Assembly (NCBI GenBank): GCA_029582265.1
Contig: CM055823.1
Coordinates: 19,898,827 to 19,962,826, forward strand
Length of the DNA: 64,000 bases
Source: Zoroaster sp. YZ-2022
Taxonomy: Eukaryota; Echinodermata; Asteroidea; Forcipulatida; Zoroasteridae
Direction: 5' to 3'
Numbering within the stretch: position 1 is the stretch's first letter; the number at the start of each line of letters is the position of its first letter. The notes beneath the pieces were generated by a model. The model saw nothing but the letters and a program-made list of their open reading frames with translations. It did not search any database and had not been told where the DNA came from. The translations under genes and the position numbers were made by a program. This document shows positions 56,101 through 61,381 of this stretch, in pieces.

Positions 56101-57929
56101 TACATTTGGGGTGTTTTAACAGCATGTACACTCAATACATACGACAATAAAAATATTAAAAAATTAATAAAAAATATAAGGACCCCAATGGCCGGATCAA
56201 GGTGACCATTGAGGTCATCCTTGGGTCATCCTCTACACATTGATACCTAACAGTGCCCGGCCAAAAGGGTCTGACCACTAGAAACTGACCATTACATTAG
56301 GGGCGTTTTAACAGCATGTACACTGTATACATACGGCAATAAAAATATTAAAAAATTTATAAAAAATATAAGGACCCCAATGGCCGGATCAAGGTGACCA
56401 TTGAGGTCATCCTTGGGTCATCCTCTACACATTGATACCTAACAGTGCCCGGCCAAAAGGGTCTGACCACTAGAAACTGACCATTACATTTGGCGCGTTT
56501 TTAACAGCATGTACACTGTACATATGTATATATGACAATAAAATATAGTAAATATTTAAAAATTAATAAAAAATATAAGGACCCCATTGGCCGGGTCAAG
56601 GTGACCATTGAGGTCATCCTTGGGTCATTCTCTTTGCATTGATACCTAACAGTGCCCGGCCAAAAGGGTCTGACCACTAGAAACTGACCATTACATTTGG
56701 GGCGTTTTTAACAGCATGTACACTGTACATATGTATATATGACAATAAAATAGTAAATATTACAAAATTAATAAAAAATATAAGGACCCCATTGGCCGGG
56801 TCAAGGTGACCATTGAGGTCATCCTTGGGTCATCCTCTTTACATTGAAACCTAACAGTGCCCGGCCAAAAGGGTCTGACCACTAGAAACTGACCGAATGC
56901 AATTGTCCCATATAGGACATGCATTAAGTCGAATGTCAAACCAGTAACCGTTACTTGTTTGATATTGAATGTCAAACGTCGAATAAGTAACCAACTTCAC
57001 GCCGGTAATAAGGACACCATGTCACAAAGCTTGCCCCCAACCTGGTGTAATGACCCAAGAATGTGCACTCATAATAAGGATAATGAATGGTACATCTACC
57101 TACGTAACAAGGACACCATGTCACAAAGCTTGCCCCCAACCTGGTGTAATGACCCAAGAATGTGCACTCATAATAAGGATAATGAATGGTACATCTACCT
57201 ACGTAACAAGGACACCATGTCACAAAGCTTGCCCCAACCTGGTGTAATGACCCAAGAATGTGCACTCATAATAAGGATAATGAATGGTACATCTATCTAC
57301 GTAACAAGGACACCATGTCACAAAGCTTGCCCCCAACCTGGTGTAATGACCCAAGAATGTGCACTCATAATAAGGATAATGAATGGTACATCTACCTACG
57401 TAACAAGGACACCATGTCACAAAGCTTGCCCCCAACCTGGTGTAATGACCCAAGAATGTACACTCATAATAAGGATAATGAATGGTACATCTACCTACGT
57501 AACAAGGACACCATGTCACAAAGCTTGCCCCCAACCTGGTGTAATGACCCATATATCTTGATTTAAAATTTGAGGCTTTGCATGGTGGAATATCACTTAG
57601 CGACAGTAGAGAAAAACGAGTTGCCCAACATTGGTTCTCCCTTGAACCGTTCTCACTTAATGAAGGTTGAGATACGAGTTGTGCGATAAGGTTCTTTTCA
57701 GAAGCTATACCTCAGCTTCACGATAGTTGAGATAAACACATGGTGTTATCAAATCGTGCAAAACATGGGCAACATATCTACAAACCTTCTGACTGTGCAT
57801 TTATATTGGGACAATGAATTAATACTTATATTACATTCTTCTATTTAGGATTTTACTCTCGTTGACGTGATGTCGGAGTGTTTTCATCATCCAGTCCATG
57901 ATTTCCAAAGTGCTTACAAAACAATTATG
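31933..57929 (+). CDS. Large extracellular-type protein with FN3-like modules (partial gene, seven exons seen)
   Basis: Exons 31933-32182, 32509-32612, 34170-34385, 34877-35051, 36649-36797, 37891-37974 and 57849-57929, with GT/AG borders and matching phases apart from the damaged first one. Two module boundaries carry the same Ig-fold signature (VDITPPVKGRLRAGPF and VDTSEPTAGLVVDGPYF), and WEDYVDEESGIKSF is typical of the strand pair after it, as in long invertebrate multi-FN3 surface proteins. Cys residues are sparse; no transmembrane segment or signal peptide lies in the window. Both gene ends lie outside what I can assign. The 18.2-kb mobile element sits in the intron between the last two exons. 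Exact family not recognised. Confidence 0.7.
32509..32612 (+). CDS. FN3 gene exon b
   Basis: MNEGGQCNSSTSHFTVDITP then PVKGRLRAGPFYDM, phase 1 to 0, donor ATG/GTAACA. End of one module and start of the next. Confidence 0.7.
32615..32942 (+). repeat. CACGG-rich dispersed repeat, copy 1
   Basis: Starts about 3 bp after an FN3 exon. ACTATGAACAACTTCACCTT, TTTCACTGCAATTTCACAGT and GTTTTCACGGCGAAGGAATT are shared with 60395-60745. A SINE abuts its right end. Confidence 0.8.
32943..33292 (+). repeat. tRNA-derived SINE, full length
   Basis: Head CGTGGCCGAGCGGTCTAGC and GGTTCGAATCCC, shared body, TGCGCTATATAAGTCCAC and an (ATT)n tail. Confidence 0.93.
33850..34073. mobile_element. Family C palindromic element
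   Basis: AAAGAGACAATATTGTCACA start, AACAGGGCATGGAATTGG and its mirror arm, and a GACAATATTGTTCCT end. Ends about 100 bp before FN3 exon c. Confidence 0.7.
34170..34385 (+). CDS. FN3 gene exon c
   Basis: 72 codons from VVTYTDSTESIHIVWEDYVD to SEFTFVDLSLE, acceptor TGCCACAG, donor GAA/GTAAGT. Contains the W...DEESGI signature of an FN3-like module. Confidence 0.8.
34877..35051 (+). CDS. FN3 gene exon d
   Basis: ANHPYFVQLLAVNHAGDSTK to DSNSRHQVTG, with the VDTSEP...G...DG signature. Acceptor TTATTCAG, donor ACAG/GTACAT, ending in phase 1. Confidence 0.82.
35110..35390. mobile_element. Short element with GGCCAAAGTCATGG inverted ends
   Basis: AGGGCCAAAGTCATGGTACA at the left and TGTACCGTGACTTTGGCCCT at the right; arms of about 60 bp including GAAGCCCGGCCAGGCCCAGG. 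Simplest copy of the family expanded at 14575. Confidence 0.8.
35788..36250. repeat. 58-bp minisatellite, about 8 copies
   Basis: Nearly identical units of AGGAGGTTCAGGGGGCTTTG, TCCTCTAGACCAAAGGGAGA and CCCAGGCCCGCTACCCAC. Low divergence implies recent expansion. Confidence 0.95.
36304..36625. repeat. 28-bp minisatellite, about 11 copies
   Basis: Units of ACATAACATATATGTATGAG then GTATAGTA, almost invariant. Open in all minus frames, which is an artefact. Ends about 25 bp before an FN3 exon. Confidence 0.95.
36649..36797 (+). CDS. FN3 gene exon e
   Basis: TILHQPDPVGPPCPLRDISF to DLEYHNQQ, 149 bp, phase 1 to 0. Begins just after a 28-bp tandem array; acceptor CAATCCAG. Confidence 0.75.
36864..37083. 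mobile_element. Family C palindromic element
   Basis: AAAGGGCAATATCGTCACGG start, shared mirror arms, CTGTCCCTTTAA end; 67 bp after FN3 exon e. Confidence 0.75.
37500..37760. mobile_element. Family F short element
   Basis: GGGTATGAACATTTGC, CAGCCTCTCTTAGCCACCA and TATGACCAGAAACCGGAGAC, matching 22060-22385. Confidence 0.6.
37891..37974 (+). CDS. FN3 gene exon f
   Basis: 28 codons MERDTRGPRMLSGAYSINAQ then IVRSSEYE, acceptor GTGTAG, donor GAG/GTGAGT, phase 0 at both ends. Confidence 0.6.
38097..38571 (+). mobile_element. Family A short element with internal triplication
   Basis: AAACCCTCCTACTACTAC to AGTAGGAGGGTTAA. A block of about 79 bp (GTTGATATACTTGCCAAGGT to GTGCAGTAAGTACA) is repeated three times at 38138-38370. 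Confidence 0.8.
38770..38778 (+). other. Left 9-bp target-site duplication of the giant element
   Basis: AATAAGGAC directly before the terminal repeat ACCGGCGTGAAG. The identical 9-mer follows the right end at 57007. Other copies of the host minisatellite read AACAAGGAC here, so the shared T marks both as copies of one target. Confidence 0.85.
38894..45622 (+). repeat. Left terminal array, ~200-bp unit, about 32 copies
   Basis: Units of 190-208 bp with GGTCAGTTTCTAGTGGTCAG, CTTTTGGCCGGGCACTGTTA, GATGACCTCAATGGTCACCT and TTGACCCGGCCAATGGGGTC, then an AT-rich spacer. Two spacer types alternate irregularly: TATATACATATGTACAGTGT and GTATGTATTGAGTGT. Many single-base indels. No convincing genes; 73-residue open frames are repeat artefacts. 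Confidence 0.95.
45636..45695. other. Strong hairpin at the array/core junction
   Basis: GGGGTTCTGGCTCACC (45638-45653) and GGTGAGCCAGAACCCC (45678-45693) pair perfectly. The stem continues through CTTAAAAA/TTTTTAAG with one mismatch to a four-base loop: about 25 paired bases. A replication, packaging or transcription-end signal is possible (inference). Confidence 0.85.
45736..45764. other. Second perfect palindrome upstream of the first core gene
   Basis: ATTTTTAGATTTTT and AAAAATCTAAAAAT, 14-bp arms separated by one base, 117 bp before the SAP-like gene start. Confidence 0.85.
45881..46291 (+). CDS. SAP-like, zinc-binding small protein of the element
   Basis: 136 residues from ATG 45881 (an in-frame GTG lies two codons earlier). 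The N-terminus GLKSKAELKEIVLKNNIKIG and the Leu-rich helix that follows look like a SAP-type DNA-binding helix-turn-helix (residues 3-40). The middle has Cys/His pairs CEWLLNGSFKKC and CSMHKC; the C-terminal half has CKRC and CTKC, so one or two zinc ribbons. The frame is intact, making this the least damaged core gene. A second frame stays open from about 46291 to 46443 after its stop and could be a displaced C-terminus. Role in DNA binding is inferred. Promoter expected in the AT-rich stretch at 45830-45870. Confidence 0.6.
   Translation: MTNYGLKSKAELKEIVLKNNIKIGTASGKYGKLNRCDYLIAVIKYKDVLPQLVNSSCEWLLNGSFKKCNRPALGENVYCSMHKCPIRQGKSKTVACKRCKIGTKAKAQICTKCAFLVERKLVLSLVETQARKIIIL
46769..46952 (+). 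repeat. SINE, shorter subfamily, truncated tail
   Basis: Head GTCGTGGCCGAGCGGTCTAG, body GCTTCGTCCTTCGGATGGGA as at 9798, cut off at GCACGTAAA where the second SINE follows. Confidence 0.88.
46953..47282 (+). repeat. SINE, longer subfamily, nested or adjacent
   Basis: Complete head and body up to GTGGATACGTGCGC, no (ATT)n. Together with the preceding copy it interrupts the core gene. Confidence 0.88.
47578..48010 (-). pseudogene. Core gene beginning MASIYGPSRTS, frameshifted
   Basis: ATG 48010, 43 open codons (MASIYGPSRTSAKENF near the start) to a TAG at 47879-47881. Coding character continues in another frame (IWFAWGGRYGPSFDAF near 47850) and then a third (VLGGDPSLFLPDDNDRFWLN and HIECSICLK), ending at 47578. 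At least two frameshifts. Near its end CSIC is a lone Cys pair. Not recognised beyond likeness to other unnamed element proteins. Confidence 0.5.
48390..48506 (-). CDS. Short gene sharing the MASIYGPSRTS N-terminus
   Basis: 38 codons: MASIYGPSRTS, then a different sequence (DVVDTARASGEILPSE, then IYEHFGYLNRD). The 11 shared residues with the gene at 48010 are encoded by slightly different codons, so the leader is a conserved protein feature or an old duplication, not a recent copy. Function unknown; may be a truncated paralogue. Confidence 0.5.
   Translation of the reverse strand: MASIYGPSRTSDVVDTARASGEILPSEIYEHFGYLNRD
48526..49137 (-). pseudogene. Frameshifted core gene of about 200 codons
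   Basis: ATG 49137 opens a 17-codon frame. The coding signal moves to a second frame (NVIDNRKGTLTISLLSANIW, RTTGGPADVVKFIEPGLYNI, KSVKFTSGLANLLGF) until 48773, then a third (HCDQISTTDNYFNGQLSTVL, YMEYNSPLFKKFKVD) to the stop at 48526-48528. Beta-strand-rich composition. Two frameshifts. A minor structural protein is a guess from context. Divergent from the next gene on the plus strand, with a 34-bp shared AT-rich spacer. Confidence 0.5.
49172..50541 (+). pseudogene. Long core gene, one frame with two internal stops, C-terminal membrane anchor
   Basis: From 49270 a single frame of 424 codons runs to 50541, broken by only TGA (49555-49557) and TAA (50023-50025). A short open frame from ATG 49172 may supply the true N-terminus after a frameshift near 49265. 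Visible segments: VTYCATTRCGVGYDHLN, LGTAYYQNIYGYIPVPG, RTYVYALLGAQARE, FTGGTGLDAQREF, ENLYMMPSDMNLRIGTYANY. A hydrophobic C-terminal helix (ALILGFVILTGLGVMIYELL) follows a hydrophilic acidic stretch. Probably a membrane-anchored or virion-type protein. Overlaps the stop of the convergent gene by 9 bp. Confidence 0.6.
50533..51540 (-). pseudogene. Frameshifted core gene: helical N-part, Pro-rich linker, membrane-active C-part
   Basis: Reads leftward in pieces. From about 51495, one frame holds KPLLPREQEVINDN, LKDSYDLRTLKSIDKFMRTK and IIELRLRYAENQK, ending at 51109. A second carries EDALRKERANLIDESDVM and NRNGKTLEALNGRERT to about 50893. A third, open from about 50925, has SILTAIVMAITAIVEAVV, a Pro-rich linker (PAPPPTPIPEPPEP), Ala-rich amphipathic helices (ANVLAKLGAKALAALPNIIG) and a hydrophobic tail ending at 50533. 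Two frameshifts. Coiled-coil plus membrane-active character suggests a structural or lytic role, not proven. The start upstream of about 51500 is unclear. Confidence 0.55.
51541..52215. other. Non-coding right part of the core
   Basis: AT-rich, no conserved frames, no transposase. Contains T-rich homopolymer runs at 51820-51990. It is the only core space where a lost gene could have been. Confidence 0.6.
52216..56893 (-). repeat. Right terminal array, inverted, about 22 copies
   Basis: Reverse complement of the left unit (CTGACCACTAGAAACTGACC, TAACAGTGCCCGGCCAAAAG, AGGTGACCATTGAGGTCATC), with the same two spacer types. The innermost unit (52216-52330) is the most diverged. Confidence 0.95.
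57007..57015 (+). other. Right 9-bp target-site duplication
   Basis: AATAAGGAC immediately after the right terminal repeat (CACGCCGGT), identical to 38770-38778. Confidence 0.85.
57007..57553 (+). repeat. Host 99-bp minisatellite that received the element
   Basis: About 5.5 copies of a unit with ATGTCACAAAGCTTGCCCCC, AACCTGGTGTAATGACCC and GTACATCTACCTACGTAAC. A partial unit also lies left of the element (38719-38778). The unit is a multiple of three, so long frames on both strands are artefacts. Confidence 0.95.
57849..57929 (+). CDS. FN3 gene exon g, beyond the giant element
   Basis: 27 codons DFTLVDVMSECFHHPVHDFQ then SAYKTIM, acceptor TATTTAG, donor ATG/GTGAGA, phase 0 and so compatible with exon f. 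Assigned to the same gene by strand, phase and position only. Confidence 0.55.
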
Positions 57930-58224
57930 GTGAGATTTAAGAAGCTTCTATCAAGGTCTTTGCACATTGTGCTATATTATTTGGTATTTTAAAATTTCCA
58001 AATGAGAGATAAATGTAAAATTACCAAAACAACATTGCAAATGCATAGAAATTTGTCAAGGAAATGGCAATATACAATTTTGGAAAAGAAAAAAAAGTTG
58101 CATCGGAAAATTTCACCTGGTAAATATAACAACAGCAACCCCTCCCCCCAATCTTTTAGGGGTGAAAATGGGATCAATTATTTAGCTGCGGGGCAAATTG
58201 TTTGTTTTACAAAAGTAGGAGGGT

Positions 58225-58490
58225 TAAAGGGACAATATCGTCACGATAAGAGCAGACTTTCAACAGGGCATGGAATCGGTGTCCTAGTTTAAGATGAACA
58301 CTACAGTGACTGAAAATCACTTATGCAGCAGCAACATTAAGACCTTATCATGTGGGGTATTATTTTCAGTCACTGAGTTAATCTAAAACTAGCACTTCGA
58401 TTCCATGCCCTGTTACAGTCACTGAGTTAATCTAAAACTAGCACTTCGATTCCATGCCCTGTTTATCGTGGCGATATTGCCCCTTTAAAG
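58225..58490. mobile_element. Family C palindromic element, part duplicated
   Basis: AAAGGGACAATATCGTCACG start, shared arms, CCCTTTAAAG end. A block with CAGTCACTGAGTTAATCTAA and CACTTCGATTCCATGCCCTG is duplicated in tandem. Preceded by an AGTAGGAGGGTTAA end of a TTAA-type element. Confidence 0.75.
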
Positions 58491-58851
58491 GGAAGGCAAC
58501 ATTGGTTATGACCAGAATGGCAAATTAAAGGGAATGTACAATTAGTATCATACAAATAAGAATCTTAGATTGTATTTTAAAGGTAACGTAGTTTGGTAAC
58601 ATTGGTAAAACTGCTTCTAGGAGTATGCCTAACCCTCCTACTCTCGGTATAGTTTTCCAGCCATTTGACAGACCATTCAAAACTAGACGACTGTCCGTTT
58701 ATGAATGGTGCTGGATTAGCTGTGTAGATACATGTAGCAGTACCATGTACATTTTAGATGCATTCACCACACAGCACCAAGTATTACACATGCTGGCATA
58801 GTACCTTTATCATTTAAAATCATTTGATAGATCAACAGCTGGGTCTGTATA

Positions 58852-60065
58852 ACTATGAACCCCTGCCTTGGATTGATTTCAATAACCAGTGGATAACACA
58901 TACATCATGAACCTCAGGCGGTAAGCCCGTCTGACCCATGGTGTGACCCCTGTCTTGGATTGATTTCAACAACCAGTGGATAACACATACATCATGAACC
59001 TCAGGCAGTAAGCCCGTCTGACCCATGGTGTGACCCCTGCCTTGGATTGATTTCAGTAACCATTGATAACACATACATCATGAACCTCAGGCAGTAAGCC
59101 CGTCTGACCCATGGTGTGACCCCTGCCTTGGATTGATTTCAGTAACCATGGATAAGACATACATCATGAACCTCAGGCGGTAAGCACGTCTGACCCATGG
59201 TGTGACCCCTGCCTTGGATTGATTTCAACAACCAGTGGATAACACATACATCATGAACCTCAGGCGGTAAGCACATATGACCCATGGTGTGACCCCTGCC
59301 TTGGATTGATTTCAACAACCAGTGGATAACACATACATCATGAACCTCAGGCGGTAAGCACGTCTGACCCATGGTGTGACCCCTGCCTTGGATTGATTTC
59401 AGTAACCATGGATAACACATACATTTGTACATCATGAACCACAGGCAGTAAGCCCGTCTGACCCATGGTGTGACCCCTGCCTTGGATTGATTTCAGTAAC
59501 CAGTGGATAACACATACATCATGAACCTCAGGCAGTAAGCCCGTCTGACCCATGGTGTGACCCCTGGCTTGGATTGATTCCAGTAACCATGGATAACACA
59601 TACATCATGAACCTCAGGCGGTAAGCACGTCTGACCCATGGTGTGACCCCTGCCTTGGATTGATTTCAACAACCAGTAGATAACACATACATCATGAACC
59701 TCAGGCGGTAAGCACATATGACCCATGGTGTGACCCCTGTCTTGGATTGATTTCAGTAACCAGTGGATAATACATACATCATGAACCTCAGGCAGTAAGC
59801 CCGTCTGACCCATGGAGTGACCCCTGCCTTGGATTGATTTCAATAACCAGTGGATAACACATAACATCATGAACCTCAGACGGTAAGCACGTCTGACCCA
59901 TGGTGTGACCCCTGCCTTGGATTGATTTCAATAACCAGTGGATAACACATACATCATGAACCTCAGGCGGTAAGCACGTCTGACCCATGGTGTGACCCCT
60001 GCCTTGGATTGATTTCAATAACCAGTGGATAACACATACATCATGAACCTCAGGCAGTAAGCTGA
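58852..60065. repeat. 87-bp minisatellite, about 14 copies
   Basis: Units with CATGAACCTCAGGCGGTAAG, CTGACCCATGGTGTGACCCC and TGCCTTGGATTGATTTCAAC. The unit is a multiple of three, giving false frames on the minus strand. Variants (AAGCCCGTC / AAGCACGTC / AAGCACATA) mark subtypes within the array. Confidence 0.95.
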
Positions 60066-60394
60066 GGTTCATGATTTGTTTTGTTGTTCAATTGTCAAAG
60101 TTTATATGCATCAAACTTTGCAGAGAAAGGAGGACAGTATACTACAAGCCCTGATATTTTGTTGTGTGTCATGTGCAGCCACATATAGTATACGTATGTT
60201 GGGTGGCTGGCTGGTGTGCCATCAACTCGGTTATCTTGAGTCGAGTTAACCAACGGCCGAAGACACAGGTTTTGAGTTATCAAGACAAAACACACCAAAT
60301 GTTATGATTAAGATGTTGCAATTACATAAATTATAATTCACGCAATAGTAGGGAGAGACATAAATATCCATAGAAATGGCTACGTAGTATGCAC

Positions 60395-60745
60395 GTTACA
60401 CTATGAACAACTTCACCTTGAAAATACTCTGCAAATCTGTTTTGCCTTGAAATAACAGTTCACCGTAATTTCACTGCAATTTCACAGTGTCTCTTCCTCT
60501 CAGATATTGACAATAATGTCCACGGTGATTTCACGGCAAATTCATGGTGCTCTCGAGAATTAATGAGCTGCCCCAAAACTGCCACGAGAAGTTCATGGCA
60601 TTTTCACAGCGTTTTCACGGCGAAGGAATTCTACAAGTATTTCATGGCAATTTCACCGTGTTGTGTCGTCATGAAATTGTCGTGAACTATTTATTTCACG
60701 GTAAAACAGATTTTCAGGGCAATTATCAGGGTAAAGTTATTCATA
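60395..60745 (+). repeat. CACGG-rich dispersed repeat, copy 2
   Basis: Near-identical to 32615-32942 along its length, including GAGAATTAATGAGCTGCCCC and ACTGCCACGAGAAGTTCATG. Non-coding; the family is unassigned. Confidence 0.8.
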
Positions 60746-61265
60746 GTGTTAAAACTTAAAACAAATATATCGCCCATGTTTAGCTTTGACGACCGACAAA
60801 ATAGAATTTATAAAGCGAACAAATTTTGAGAGATAATATTGTTGTTAAATGCAAAGAACAACATATTATGAAATTTGGCTGTTAAAAACGGTAAATAAAA
60901 GCAATATTTCAAATGTGTTTGATTCTGGTTGACAGCTGTGCTGGCCAAGACTGACCACACCCTCAACCTGTTACATGCAATAAAGTGTGTAGTCACATGC
61001 AACCTCAGGATTAAAATGCTGGGTCCCGCCTGTTATTAATTTGAGTTTTTAATTTACTGGTACTAATTTTTTTTGTTCAATGTCTCAAATAAAATCTTAT
61101 AACTTCCTTATTCTCTAAAACATCAAGTCAACATTTAAATCTATTTTTATCTTCAAATCGACCCAAACATGGGCCGATACATCTTTAAACTGCCTTTGTA
61201 GATTTTCAATGTTTAAAAATGTCATGAATTAATGCAAAAATAGTAACTTTATTTAAAGTTTGCAG

Positions 61266-61381
61266 AAGAATTGTCTTCAGACACTGCAGATGAGGATGGA
61301 CAAAAGGAGTCAGAACAATTGGCATCAGAGAGTAAAGAAGATGATGAGACAGAAGAAGGTGTACTAAAGAAATACAAGCCT
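61266..61381 (+). CDS. Zinc-finger gene exon 1 seen (acidic)
   Basis: 38 full codons after a TTTGCAG acceptor, starting in phase 1 and ending KKYKP at a CCT/GTGAGT donor. Twelve or more Glu/Asp residues. Confidence 0.6.

Larger units (their letters stand above)
38779..57006. mobile_element. 18.2-kb composite element with virus-like gene cassette and arrayed inverted ends
   Basis: Ends in inverted repeats ACCGGCGTGAAGTTGGTTAC. About 110 bp of unique terminal sequence reads identically at 38779-38893 and, inverted, 56894-57006, and contains GTTTGACATTC twice (38808, 38844). Inside each terminus lies an array of a ~200-bp unit, opposite in orientation at the two ends. The 6.6-kb core (45.62-52.2 kb) has its own compact, CpG-containing gene set on both strands. 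Target duplication of 9 bp. The layout resembles foldback/MULE-type elements (long sub-repeated termini, 9-bp duplication by established knowledge), but the cargo resembles a dsDNA-virus-like set of structural or membrane genes. No polymerase, integrase or transposase seen. It sits in an intron of the FN3 gene, in a minisatellite. Confidence 0.85.

Noticed and set aside
38779..57006. Polinton/Maverick or known giant-virus insertion
   Set aside because: No protein-primed polymerase, retroviral-type integrase, ATPase or protease seen; duplication is 9 bp rather than 6 and the ends are arrayed. A degraded relative is not excluded.
57007..57566. Repetitive proteins of 100-200 codons on both strands
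   Set aside because: The 99-bp unit is a multiple of three, keeping frames open on both strands. The 87-bp array at 58852-60065 behaves the same way.
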